NCBI RefSeq assembly: GCF_002575655.3
Contig: NC_053039.3
Location: 243,142,622-243,206,621, forward strand
Direction of reading: 5' to 3'
DNA length: 64,000 bases
From: Aegilops tauschii subsp. strangulata
Lineage: Eukaryota > Streptophyta > Magnoliopsida > Poales > Poaceae
The translations under genes were made by a program, and so were the position numbers. Positions 10,600 through 21,746 of the stretch are shown in pieces. The notes beneath the pieces were generated by a model. That model was not told where the DNA came from, searched no databases, and saw nothing but the letters and a program-made list of their open reading frames with translations. Each line of letters opens with the position of its first letter. Within the stretch, counting starts at the first letter, position 1.

Positions 10600-12115
10600 C
10601 CGTCTCACCTCTTTCGTAGGAAATATCGAATGCATACGTCACTTTTAGTCCGCATCATCGAAGCTTGCGAGCAAAATTGTCGTTTCTTCACTCAGCGTAG
10701 GAATGCCCCCGTTTTGATTGGCTTTAGTGCATATCAAAAAATTTCAGCGGCGATGAGAGTGATTACATATGGTGTTCCCGCCGACTACGCGGATGAATAC
10801 TTCGCATTGGCGAGGATACCACCATCAAATGTGTCAGTGTCTTTGCAAAGACAGTCATCCAAGTTTGGGAGTACCTTCGAGCTCCAAACGAAGAATACAC
10901 AAAGAACCTCATGGCAATGAATGAAGCAAGGGGATGGCCGGGCATGCTAGGTAGTATTGATTGCATGCATTGGAGGTGGATGGACTGCCCGGTGGCTTGG
11001 GCAGGGCAATACACCGGCCACAAACATAGACCCGCCATTGTGCTTGAAGCCGTGGCTTCACATGATCTATGGATCTGGTTGCTTCTTTGATTTGTCGGGG
11101 TCTCTCAATGATATCAATGTTCTGCAGCGATCTCATTTGTTTGCTCAGCTAGCTAGTGGCAAAGCTCCGTCTTGCAACTATACTGTCAATGGCCATGACT
11201 ATACCATGGGGTATTATCGTGCCGACGGTATTTATCCTTCATGGTCAACATTTGTGAAGACCATTAGTGACCCTAAAATCAAGAAGCACATTTTTTTTGC
11301 CAAAGCACAAGAAGCTTGCCGAAAGGATATTGAGAGGGCATTTGGTGTGTTGCAAGCTCGGTTTGCCATTGTTTGAGGTCCCGCTCGCTTATGGGATAAA
11401 AAATTCCTCAGAAACATCATGACTGCTTGTGTAATTTTACACAATATGATCATCGAGGATGAGAGTGATTTGGACTTGGAGTACAACTATGACAATGTTA
11501 GTAGCCGTGTGAAGCCTACCAGGGACGTAGATGAGATCACTGCGTTTCTTGAGACCTATTGAAAGATCGAGAACCGTGATTCGCACAACCAACTTTAGTA
11601 CGATCTTATTGAGTAGTGGTGGCAACTCTATGAGGGGAGATATATCCCCATTTTTATTCATTTCTATTCGTGTGAGATTTTAACAATTTAATGTTCTAAT
11701 AGTTATTTGAACTTGAACATTTGTTGTAATGAAAACTATTATTGTATTGTGAATTGCTTTTCAGACCATTTATATGTATGTTGAATTTATATTACGATTT
11801 CATTCGGTTGATATCATTGAAATGTGTAATGTGTAATTTGTTTGATGCTATGCAAAATTTAAGGTCACGGGACGCGTTTGCAAAATCTGTTCCGCGGAGC
11901 GCTCGCGACACCGTAATTTTTTTTGCGGGTGCCCTTATACGCATTTTGCGGGCTGCCCCGGTTGCGGGATCTGCTAGAGATGCTCTAACATATGTATATT
12001 ACTAGTTAGTAGTCTAAGTTACTCCGCATTATGACCAGCCTAACCCGCCCAAGAAAACATCATATTATTGGTGTCCGTTTACAAGACCTGTTGAAGCATT
12101 TTTAACTCAAAATCA

Positions 12116-12270
12116 TTTTTTCTGAACACGGTACAGACTCAAGCGCTCATACATACGCGTATACACTTATCCCTATGAACGCATACAGACACACTCTACC
12201 CATATGAGCACCTTCGAGAGACTGAGCCGACATATCATCTTGATAGCACCAGGACTTGAACCCTGGTGCG
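12116..12270 (-). mobile_element. tRNA-derived SINE fragment
   Basis: On the minus strand the sequence contains GGTTCAAGTCC (12262-12252), a match to the RNA polymerase III B box. It continues through GAGCACCTTCGAGAGACTGAG-type sequence, here reversed, to an A-rich tail at 12121-12115. The A box and 5' end are missing because Gypsy element E begins at 12271, just beyond the B box. I recall this phrase set as a common grass SINE-like repeat. A LINE-associated tail is the alternative. Confidence 0.55.
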
Positions 12271-13650
12271 TGATACGTCTCCGCCGTATCTACTTTTCCA
12301 AACACTTTTGCCCTTGTTTTGGACTCTAACTTGCATGATTTGAATGGAACTAACCCGGACTGACGCTGTTTTCAACAGACTTGCCATGGTGTTATTTTTG
12401 TGCAGAAACAGAAGTTCTCGGAATGACCTGAAACTTCACGAAGATTATTTTTGGAAATAATAAAAAATACTGGCGAAAGAATCAAGGCCAGGGGGCCCAC
12501 ACCCTGTCCACGAGGGTGGGGGCGCGCCCCCTGCCTCGTGGGCCCCCTGGAGCTCCACCGACCTCAACTCCAACTCTATATATTCACGTTCGGGGAGAAA
12601 AAAATCAGGGAGAAGGATTCATCGCGTTTTCCTATACGGAGCCGCTGCCAAGCCATAATCTCTCTTGGGAGGGTTGATCTGGAGTCCGTTCGGGGCTCCG
12701 GAGAGGGGAATCCGTCGCCGTCGTCATCATCAACCATCCTCCATCACCAATTTCATGATGCTCACCGCCGTGCGTGAGTAATTCCATCGTAGGCTTGCTG
12801 GACGGTGATGGGTTGGATGAGATTTATCATGTAATCGAGTTAGTTTTGTTAGGGTTTGAACCCTAGTATCCACTATGTTCTGAGAATGATGTTGCTATGA
12901 CTTTGCTATGCTTAATGCTTGTCACTAGGGCCCGAGTGCCATGAATTCAGATCTGAACCTATTATGTTTTCATGAATATATGTGAGTTCTTGATCCTATC
13001 TTGCAAGCCATTAGTCACCTACTATGTGTTATGATCCGGCAACCCCGAAGTGACAATAATCGGGACCACTCCCGGTGATGACCATAGTTTGAGGAGTTCA
13101 TGTATTCACTATGTGTTAATGCTTTGGTCCGGTACTCTATTAAGAGGAGGCCTTAATATCCCTTAGTTTCCAATAGGACCCCGCTACCACGGGAGGGTAG
13201 GACAAAAGATGTCATGCAAGTTCTTTTCCATAAGCACGTATGACTATATTCGGAATACATGCCTACATTACATTGATGAACTCGAGCTAGTTCTGTGTCA
13301 CCCTATGTTATAACTGTTGCATGAATAATCGCATCCGGCATAATTATCCATCATCGATCCAATGCCTACGATCTTTTCACATATTGATCTCTGCTTAGTT
13401 ACCGTTGCCACTGTTACAATCACTACAATACTGCTATCGTTACTTTTGCCACTGTTACCGTTACTACCATACTACTTTGCTACTAAATACTTTGCTGCAG
13501 ATATTAAGTTATCCAGGTGTGGTTGAATTGACAACTCAGCTGCAAATACTTAAGAATATTCTTTGGCTCCCCTTGTGTCGAATCAATAAATTTGGGTTGA
13601 ATACTCTACCCTCGAAAACTCTTGCGATCCCCTATACATGTGGGTTATCA
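12271..13650 (+). repeat. 5' LTR of element E
   Basis: The LTR begins TGATACGTCTCC and ends GGGTTATCA, about 1.38 kb. A TATATATT box lies at 12577-12584. A hairpin with perfect 13-base arms CCAGGGGGCCCAC (12488-12500) and GTGGGCCCCCTGG (12538-12550) ends 26 bases before it, with inner CCACGAGG/CCTCGTGG pairing. The copy at 20350 differs at roughly two dozen positions by eye, plus a GC-rich indel inside the hairpin. Confidence 0.88.
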
Positions 13651-13661
13651 AGACTATTTTT

Positions 13662-13679
13662 TGGCGCCGTTGCCGGGGA
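13662..13679 (+). promoter_or_regulatory. tRNA-Asp primer binding site of element E
   Basis: TGGCGCCGTTGCCGGGGA lies eleven bases after the 5' LTR and is complementary to the tRNA-Asp 3' end. An identical site follows the second LTR at 21758-21775. That shows the second LTR is followed by element sequence rather than host DNA. Confidence 0.87.
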
Positions 13680-13728
13680 GCATAGCTCTATTCTTTGAGT
13701 CACTTGGGATTTATATCTGCTGGTCACT

Positions 13729-15845
13729 ATGAGGAACTTGAAAGGCGAGAAAACCAAAATTTATCCCTCAACTACGAGGGGAGGTAAGGAACTGCCATCT
13801 AGCTCTGCACTTGATTCTCCTTCTGTTTTGAGTAAACTTGCGACACCTAAACCTGCTTCTGCTATTAATTCTGATATGTCGCATGTTATTGATGATGCCA
13901 CTTCTGCTATGCATGATACTTATGATGAAACTACTTCTATGCTTGATAATACCGTGCCACTAGGTGAATTTCTTGATGAACAACTTGCTAGGGCTAGAGA
14001 GAATGAAATTATTGGAACTGATAATATTGATGAAAGTGATGATGAAGATTCTCCCCCTAGATATGAATTCCTGTTGTGCCTGAGGGTTATGTTATGGATG
14101 AAGAAACTGCTAGAGACTTTCTTGCTTGCAATGATAGATATGATCTTAAGAAATTATTAGCTAAGCTGAAGCAAAAATCTTTGAATGCTAGAATGAAATA
14201 TGACCCTGCTTTTGCTACTTCACCTATCTGTGTTACTGATAAGGATTATGATTTCTCTGTTGATCCGGAGATAATTACTTTGGTTGAATCTGATCCTTTT
14301 TATGGCTATGAATCTGAAACTGTTGTGGCACATCTTACTAAATTAAATGATATAGCCACCCTGTTCACTAATGATGAGAAAACTCGTTACTATTATATCC
14401 TTAAATTATTTCCGTTCTCATTAGAGGGTGATGCTAAGACTTGGTTTAATTCTCTTGATCCTGGTTGTGTGCGTAGTCCCCAGGATATGATTTATTACTT
14501 CTCTGCTAAATATTTCCCTGCTCATAAGAAACAAGCTGCTTTAAGGGAAATATATAATTTTGTGCAAATTGAAGAAGAGAGTCTCCCACAAGCTTGGGGG
14601 AGGCTTCTCCAACTACTTAATGCTTTGCCTGATCATCCTCTCAAGAAAAATGAAATACTTGATATCTTTTATAATGGACTAACCGATGCTTCCAGAGACC
14701 ACCTGGATAGTTGTGTTGGTTGTGTTTTCAGGGAAAGAACAGCTGATGAAGCTGAAATTCTATTGAATAATATGTTGACAAATGAAAATAATTGGACACT
14801 TCTTGAACCAACTCCTAAGACAACTCCGAAGAAAAGGGGTGTTCTATTTCTCAGTCCTGAAGATATGCAAGAGGAAAAGAAATCTATGAAAGAAAAAGGT
14901 ATAAAAGCTGAAGATGTTAAGAATTTACCTCCTGTTGAAGAAATACATGGTCTTAATTTACCGCCTATTGAAGAAATACATGGTCTTGATAACCCGACAC
15001 AGGTAGTAAAGGTAAATTCTCTCTATAGATATGATAAAGCTGAAATCCCTCCTACTAAGTTTGCTAGCCAATGCTTAGATGAGTTTGATAATTTTATGCT
15101 TAAGCAAGAAGATTTTAATGCTTATTTTGGTAGACAATTGAAACGCAATACTTATATGATTGAACACTTGAGTGATTATATGTCTAGAGTTAAAGGTGAA
15201 CTTAAACTCATTAGTAAACATACTTCTATGGTTACTACTCAAGTAGAACAAGTACTTAAAGCTCAGAATGATTTGCTCAATGAATTAAATAGTAAGAAAA
15301 ATGATAATGCTGTTAGAGTTATGACTAGAGGGGGTAAAATGACTCAGGAACCTTTGTATCCCGAAGGCCACCCTAAGAGAATTGAGCAAGATTCTCGGAG
15401 AACTAATGTAGATGCACCTAGTCCTTCTAAGAAGAAGGAAAAGAAAAATGATAGGACTTTGCATGCTGCTAGTGAACCTGTTGTTGACACACCTGAGAAT
15501 CCCAATGATATTTCTATTTCTGATGCTAAAACACAATCTGGTAATGAACATGAACCTAGTGTTAATGTTAATGATGATGTTCATGTTGATGCTCAACCTA
15601 GCAATGATAATGATGTAGAGATTGAACCTGCTGTTGATCTTGATAACCCACAATCAAAGAATCAACGTTATGATAAGAGAGACTTTGTTGCTAGGAAGCA
15701 CGGTAAAGAAAGAGAGCCATGGCTTCAGAAACCCATGTCTTTTCCTCCTAAACCATCCAAGAAAAAGGATGATGAGGATTTTGAGCGCTTTGCTGAAATG
15801 ATTAGACCTATCTTTTTGCGTATGCGTTTTACCGATATGCTTTAA
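13729..15845 (+). pseudogene. Gag of element E, one frameshift and an in-frame stop
   Basis: This would encode the capsid polyprotein. The first frame (13729 to about 14068) has a Ser/Thr- and Asp-rich N-terminus. Sequence then continues in another frame from about 14070 to 15845 after the apparent loss of one T in GAATTCCTG. The second part has a retrotransposon Gag domain (around LFPFSLEGDAKTWFNSL at 14400-14455, with YYFSAKYFP), a coiled C-terminal region and a Lys-rich tail. No CCHC zinc knuckle is seen, which is usual for this group. The frame stops at TAA 15843-15845, but homologous protein continues in the same frame into the protease, so this stop looks secondary. The same one-base loss is present in the partial copy near 22164. 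Confidence 0.85.
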
Positions 15846-16502
15846 ATAAACCCTTATGCTAAATACATGAAGGATATTGTTACAAATAAAAGAAAGATAC
15901 CGGAAGCTGAAATTTCCACCATGCTTGGCAATTACACTTTTAAGGGTGGAATACCAAAGAAACTTGGAGATCTAGAAGTACCAACTATACCATGCTTCAT
16001 TAAAAGAAACTATGTTAAAACTGCTTTATGTGTTCTTGGAGCCGGTGTTAGTGTTATGCCTCTCTCTTTATATCGTAGACTTGATTTGAATAAGTTGACA
16101 CCTACTGAAATATCTTTGCAAATGGCCGATAAATCAACTGCTATACCTGTTGGTATTTGTGAGGATGTGCCTGTTGTGGTTGCGAACGTTACTATTTTAA
16201 CGGACTTTGTTATTCTTGATATTCCCGAGGATGATAGTATGTCTATTATTCTTGGAAGACCCTTTTTGAATACTGCAGGGGCTGTTATTGAGTGCAACAA
16301 GGGCAATGTCACTTTTCATGTTAATGGTAATGAGCATACATTACACTTTCCGAGGAAACAACCTCAAGTTCATAGTATAAACTCTATTGGAAAAATTCCA
16401 TCGATTATTTTTGGAGGTTTTGAATTTCCTCTACCTACTGTCAAGAAGAAATATGCTATTCTTATTATTGGGGACGTGCATATCCCCGTTGAGGTAACCT
16501 AG
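15846..16502 (+). pseudogene. Aspartic protease region of element E, catalytic Asp replaced
   Basis: This frame is continuous with gag across the TAA at 15843. It has the retropepsin layout: a strand ending in KTALC, then VLGAGVSVMPLSLYRR, a later FVILDIPEDDSMSIILGRPF segment, and a terminal region to 16502. In this family the position before LGAG is Asp, from memory and by the D-(T/S)-G rule of retropepsins. Here codon 16032-16034 is GTT (Val), so cleavage activity should be absent. The frame ends where RT would normally follow, and no RT, RNase H or integrase motif follows. Its role would have been Gag maturation in the particle. Confidence 0.8.
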
Positions 16503-17288
16503 TGCTATTCGAAAATTCTCCGGTTTCATGTGATTCGGAATGAGTTTGTTAACAAGACTTGATCAACCTTGTTAGTGGATTCCTTTTGATGAACATGAGA
16601 TGGATGAAGTTAGAAAGCACAACCTTCTGTACCCTCCTTTTACTTTTTGTTATTTAGATTAAATAAAGTAAAAATAGTATTTTCTGCCTGTTTTCTAAAT
16701 TATCCGTGTAATAAAAAAATACCCCGAAAATAAAAGTTCTCCAAATGCCCTGAAATTGAAGTATGATTTTTTTGGAATATTAGAGAATATCTGGCACTGA
16801 GAACACAGCAGGGGGAGCAAGCACCTGGCCACGAGGGTCCAGGGCGCGCCCACCCCCCTGGGCGCGCCCCCTGCCTCGTGGGCCCATGGTGGCTCCCCTC
16901 CACTTATTCCAGCCACCACACACTCCTTCTTCCTCCCAAAAAAATCACCAGCCAGCTCAAGCACGAGCTCTATCTCATCTTGCTACCATTTTCGATCTCC
17001 TTGCTCAAAGCTCCACTCACAAAACTGCTTTGGGGGATTGTTCTTTGGTATGTGACTCCTCCTATGGTCCAATTAGTTTTTGTTCTAGTGCTTTATTCAT
17101 GCAAATTTTTGCTGCCTAGGTGACCCTGTTCTTGAGCTTGCATGTCAAATTTATTTGGCCCCAAGTAGTTCTAATGCATGATATAGTCTCTAGGCACTTG
17201 TGAGAGTAGTTGCTATCAATTTTGTTGAGCTTGGTTCACTTTTATTTGAAGTTACTAAAAATTTCAAAAAAAATTCAGAGGAAGAAAT
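16503..17288 (+). other. Spacer with promoter-like block in element E
   Basis: No coding sequence is supported. At 16829-16881 an inverted repeat CCACGAGG ... CCTCGTGG encloses two GGGCGCGCC cores. It resembles the hairpin in front of the LTR TATA box. AT-rich sequence and a pyrimidine-rich leader-like stretch follow to the downstream frame at 17289. This may be an internal promoter for the downstream ORF, but no convincing TATA box was fixed. Confidence 0.5.
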
Positions 17289-18314
17289 ATGTTTAGGAAA
17301 ATGTACCAAGGAGGTTCTTCAAGGAGGCAAGGACCCAGACCTGCAATACGTGAGCTGGACCATGAACCACCAAGAGAAGCTCAAGTGCGGCCTTGTGAAT
17401 GGCCGTTAGAAAACTTCATGCTCCGAGCAGGAATTAAGGAGGAATTTGAGGCATATGTGCGTAACGCTGATTTGGAGGGCTTCATGTCAGATAAGTGCCT
17501 CCAACACTATTACCTTATAGACTCCTTTGTGAGAAGATTTAGATTTTCATCTTCACGCAACTCTCACACGGTCCTGTTTGATCTTTATGATAAATCCTAT
17601 ACCATGGACCTAGAGGATTTTAGTACTGCTTGTAAACTCCCGCAATGGAGGAGTCCTAGTGAACCTCGCAAATCTGAGTTTAGAGATTTTCGTGCTAGTA
17701 TCACAGTGGGGGAATCTAGAGAAATAACACAAGTTACCATAGGGAGCATTCATTTTCCTGCTATACATTATTTTGCTCTCTTTATAGGCCGATGCATAAA
17801 TGGTAAGGATGAGGCATGCCACATGTGTGTTCCTGATCTCAGTGTTCTCAGGAGTGCTGTATTAGGAGATAAACATTATAATTTGGGAGCCATTGTGGCG
17901 CGTAGATTGCATAATAATAGTATTAATGGAGATCTCTTTGGTGGAATTTATGCAACCCGTTTAGCTAATTATCTTGAGATACCTATTCGTGATTATGATA
18001 TGGAATTGCCTCCTGCTTATCTAGATTTTAATGCCATGGTTCGTCATCAGTTTGTTGAGAGGAATGAACCACCTCTCCAGTACTGACTAATCTTTGACAG
18101 GCGTCACGCTGTCAATATTTTTCTCCCTGCTCCTACTCTCTTTGACTTTCAGGCAAAGGGGAAATATGTCATAACCAAGGAGGAGGCAAATGAGTACGAG
18201 AGGAGGACGAGGGCAGCTCGCCTCCAAGCTGCAGCCCACGATGCAATAGCCGCTGCTTCTCAGTACGACCCCAGTTACAACTTCGGATATCCGCTAGGCC
18301 AGCCGTGGCAATAG
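17289..18314 (+). pseudogene. Athila ORF1-like protein of element E, one premature stop
   Basis: The frame opens at 17289 and runs 265 codons to TGA at 18084-18086. It then continues in the same frame to TAG at 18312-18314, so the full product would be about 341 residues. Recognisable stretches include SHTVLFDLYDKSYTMDLEDF, ITVGESREITQVTIGSIHFP and HYNLGAIVARRL. These match my memory of the Athila ORF-1 family (Pfam PF03078). The C-terminus is Lys/Arg/Glu- then Ala-rich. It sits between protease and 3' LTR, where Athila elements carry their extra frame. Its biochemical role is unknown. An intact-looking frame in an element without RT suggests it is transmitted by a helper. Confidence 0.72.
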
Positions 18315-20334
18315 ACCAACTTAGGCTAAAAGCCTAAGCTTGGGGGAGTACGTATTTCTCACCGACATTACATTCATGTTCACACACTCATTGTTAGTTG
18401 TCGGTGCTCATACTTTTTCATTGTATTATCCATGCTAGTTTATTTTCCTTTTTATGCTTTCTTCTTGTGTGTTTGAAAAACCTTAAGAAAAACCAAAAAA
18501 AATTAGTTGTAGCTTTTAGCTAGTTTACTTTCCATGCTTGTAGTAGTAGTAATTAAAAGAAAACCCAAAAAGATTTCTTGTTCTTCTTTTGCTTGTTGGG
18601 AGCTTTTCCGTGTAAATAGTTTTATTTTCTTTCTTTTCTTCGGGGGTCGATAGGAGAAGACCATTATTAAAATGTTGAAGCGGCTCTTATATGCATTACT
18701 GTTGATTTAACCAAGAGCCCATATTGCCTTGTCTTCTCCTGTTTATTGAATGCTTGCAGATTCCAGCTTAGTCCAAAGCACGTGCACTATTATTATTATC
18801 ATCGTTCGGTCGTGCGAGTGAAAGGCAATTATGACGATATATGATGGACTGATAGAGATGAGAAAAGCTGGTATGAACTCGACTTCTCTTGCTTTTGTAA
18901 ATATGATTAGTTCATCGTTCCTGATTTTGCCTATTATGAATAAACATATTTGCAATGACAACTAGAGATTATAGTTGCTTATGCCATGCTTAATTAGCTA
19001 GGAGTTTATAATGGTTTACCTTGCGTGCCAACATGCTGTTAAAATGGTTGTGATGTGGTATAGTAGGGTGGTACCCTCCTTTGAACGATTCGAGCGGCTT
19101 GACTTGGCACATGTTCACGCATGTAGTTGAAACAAAATCAACATAGCCTCCACGATATTTATGTTCATGGTGGATTATATCCTACTCATGCTTGCACTCA
19201 ATGTTTATTAATTTTAATGCATGTTCATGACTATTGTCGCTCTTTAGTTGGTCGCTTCCCAGTCTTTTTCTAACCTTCACTTGTACTAAGCGGGAATACT
19301 GCTTGTGCATCCACTTCCATAAACCCCAAAGTTATTCCATATGAGTCCACCATACCTTCCTATATGTGGTATCTACCTGCCGTTCCAAGTAAATTTGTAT
19401 GTGCCAAACTCTAAACCTTCAAATGAAATTCTGTTTTGTATGCTCGAATAGCTCATGTATCAACTAGGGCTGTCTGTATCTTCCATGTTAGGTGGGTTAT
19501 TCTCAAGAGGGGTGGACTCCGCTCCTCACTCATGAGAAAATGGCTGGTCACCGGGATGCCCAGTCCCATGCTCTAAGCAAATCAAATCAAAATAATTGCA
19601 AACAAAACTCCCCCAGGATTGTTGTTAGTTGGAGGCACCCGTTGTTTCGGACAAGCCATGGACTGATGTTTTTTGGTGGAGGGGGAGTATAAACTTTACC
19701 ATTCTGTTTGGGAACCGCTATAATGTGTGTAGCATGGAAGATATCGAGATCTCTCGGTTGTTATGTTGACAATGAAAGTATGCCGCTCAAAATATTATTT
19801 ATCTCTATTTCAAAATCGAGCTCTGGCACCTCTACAAATCCATGCTTCCCTCTGCCAAGGGCCTTTCTATTTACTTTTATGTTGAGTCATCATCCTCTTA
19901 TTAAAAGCACCAGTTGAAGAGCACTGCTGTCATTTGCATCCATTACTATTAATTTATATTGAGTATGACTGGATTTCTTTTACCATGAATTACAATGTTT
20001 AGTCAGTCCTTGATCTTTAAAGGTGCTCTGCATTTATATTTTGCGGTCTCAGAAAGGGCTAGCGAGATACCATCTTGTTATATCATATTATGATCATTTT
20101 GAGAAAGTGTTGTCATCCGAGATTTATTATTATTGCTCGCTAGTTGATTATGCCATTGATATGAGTAAACATGAGACCTAAGTGTTATTGTAAATATGGT
20201 TAGTCATAATTTTTGCTGAAAACTTGAATGCTGGCTTTACATATTTACAACAACAAGAGCAAACAGAGTTTGTAAAAGTTTTTCTTTATCACTTTCAGTT
20301 TATCAACTGAATTGCTTGAGGACAAGCAAATGTT
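18315..20334 (+). other. Non-coding 3' region of element E
   Basis: About 2 kb without a supported gene; the longest frames are under 75 codons. It lies between the ORF1-like frame and the 3' LTR. A polypurine word identical to that at the LTR opens the region (18335-18349). Confidence 0.7.
18335..18349 (+). promoter_or_regulatory. Second (central) polypurine tract candidate, element E
   Basis: TAAGCTTGGGGGAGT here is identical over 15 bases to the tract that abuts the 3' LTR at 20335-20349, exactly 2000 bases downstream. It follows the end of the ORF1-like frame. A central polypurine tract would give an additional plus-strand start. Chance retention from an old duplication is the alternative. 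Confidence 0.5.
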
Positions 20335-20349
20335 TAAGCTTGGGGGAGT
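20335..20349 (+). promoter_or_regulatory. Polypurine tract of element E
   Basis: TAAGCTTGGGGGAGT lies directly before the second LTR and is the expected plus-strand primer site. It confirms plus orientation. Confidence 0.8.
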
Positions 20350-21746
20350 TGATACGTCTCCGTCGTATACTTTTTCAAACACTTTTGCCCTTGTTTTGAA
20401 CTCTAACTTGCATGATTTGAATGGAACTAACCCGGACTGACGATGTTTTCAACAGAATTGCCATGGTGTTATTTTTGTGTAGAAACAAAAGTTCTCGGAA
20501 TGACCTGAAACTTCACGGAGATTATTTTTGGAAATAAAAAAATACTGGCGAAAGAATCAAGGCCAGGGGGCCCACACCCTGTCCACGAGGGTGGTGGCGC
20601 GCCTACCCCTGGGCGCGCCCCCTGCCTCGTGGGCCCCCTAGAGCTCCACCGACCTTAACTCCAACTCTATATATTCACGTTCGGGGAGAAAAAAATCAGG
20701 GAGAAGGATTCATCGCGTTTTCCGATACGGAGCCGCCGCCAAGCCATAATCTCTCTTGGGAGGGCTGATCTGGAGTCCGTTCGGGGCTCCGGAGAGGGGA
20801 ATTCGTCGCCGTCGTCATCATCAACCATCCTCCATCACCAATTTCATGATGCTCACCGCCGTGCGTGAGTAATTCCATCGTAGGCTTGCTGGACGGTGAT
20901 GGGTTGGATGAGATTTATCATGTAATCGAGTTAGTTTTGTTAGGGTTTGAACCCTAGTATCCACTATGTTCTGAGAATGATGTTGCTATGACTTTGCTAT
21001 GCTTAATGCTTGTCACTAGGGCCCGAGTGCCATGAATTCAGATCTGAACCTATTATGTTTTCATGAATATATGTGAGTTCTTGATCCTATCTTGCAAGCC
21101 ATTAGTCACCTACTATGTGTTATAATCAGGCAACCCCGAAGTGACAATAATCGGGACCACTCCCGGTGATGACCATAGTTTGAGGAGTTCATGTATTCAC
21201 TATGTGTTAATGCTTTGGTCCGGTACTCTATTAAGAGGAGGCCTTAATATCCCTTAGTTTTCAATAGGACCCCGCTGCCACGGGAGGGTAGGACAAAAGA
21301 TGTTATGCAAGTTCTTTTCCATAAGCACGTATGACTATATTCGGAATACATGCCTACATTACATTGATGAACTCGAGCTAGTTCTGTGTCACCCTATGTT
21401 ATAACTGTTGCATGAATAATCGCATCCGGCATAATTATCCATCACCGATCCAATGCCTACGATCTTTTCACATATTGATCTCTGCTTAGTTACTTTACCG
21501 TTGCCACTGTTACAATCACTACAATATTGCTATCGTTACTTTTGCCACTGTTACCGTTACTACCATACTACTTTGCTACTAAATACTTTGCTGCAGATAT
21601 TAAGTTATCCAGGTGTGGTTGAATTGACAACTCAGCTGCAAATACTTAAGAATATTCTTTGGCTCCCCTTGTGTCGAATCAATAAATTTGGGTTGAATAC
21701 TCTACCCTCGAAAACTATTGCGATCCCCTATACATGTGGGTTATCA
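20350..21746 (+). repeat. Second LTR of element E
   Basis: It runs from TGATACGTCTCC to TTATCA, about 1.40 kb. It acts as 3' LTR of the full unit and as 5' LTR of the truncated tandem unit. The hairpin before the TATA box is longer than in the first copy because of an extra GGCGCGCC-containing segment (about 20596-20620). Confidence 0.88.

Larger units (their letters stand above)
1178..11562 (+). pseudogene. Harbinger transposase (DDE), split and frameshifted
   Basis: This would encode the DDE nuclease that cuts and moves the surrounding Harbinger element. The frame opens at 1178 with an acidic, serine-rich N-terminus and runs to 1404, where LTR element D interrupts it. It resumes at 10605 in the same frame once the CCGTC target duplication is counted once. 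The catalytic triad is still recognisable: Asp at 10959-10961 within GSIDCMHW, Asp at 11110-11112 within GSLNDINVL, and Glu at 11332-11334 before RAFGVLQARF. The gene is dead. There is a frameshift near 10800-10813, a two-base loss near 11084 and an in-frame TGA at 11374-11376. Recognisable protein continues to a stop at 11560-11562. The 9.2 kb insertion alone would also disrupt it. Assignment to the HARBI1-like family is from motif memory. Confidence 0.85.
493..11985 (+). mobile_element. PIF/Harbinger DNA transposon, interrupted by an LTR element
   Basis: The terminal inverted repeats are clear: the left end reads GAGCATCTCTAGCAAATCCC and the reverse complement of the right end reads GAGCATCTCTAGCAGATCCC. 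A three-base TAA target duplication flanks them (490-492 and 11986-11988), as expected for this superfamily. Without the inserted LTR element the transposon is about 2.3 kb. It carries one broken DDE transposase reading frame. The second, Myb-like protein of autonomous PIF/Harbinger elements is not seen. The GC-rich leader at 560-1170 has several overlapping open frames that look like composition artefacts. Confidence 0.85.
271..12043. mobile_element. MITE-like element split by a Harbinger insertion
   Basis: The sequence before the Harbinger transposon (271-489) and after it (11989-12043) reads like one interrupted grass MITE. The left part has phrases such as GGAGTAACATA and GACACTACCCACTATAA. 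The right part continues with CTAAGTTACTCC and ends in CAGCCTAA. The left end TTAGGCTG and the reverse complement of the right end (TTAGGCTGG) form imperfect terminal repeats. I recall the same phrase order from wheat Mutator-like MITEs. About 275 bases remain without the insertion. The exact ends and a target duplication were not resolved. Confidence 0.5.

Noticed and set aside
13662..13679. tRNA-Asp gene
   Set aside because: Only the 18 bases complementary to the tRNA 3' end are present, at the fixed place after an LTR. It is a primer binding site; the same applies at 6681, 21758 and 40641.
15285..15653. 122-codon minus-strand frame
   Set aside because: It is antisense to the gag frame and rich in Ile/Asn/Arg by complement of gag codons.
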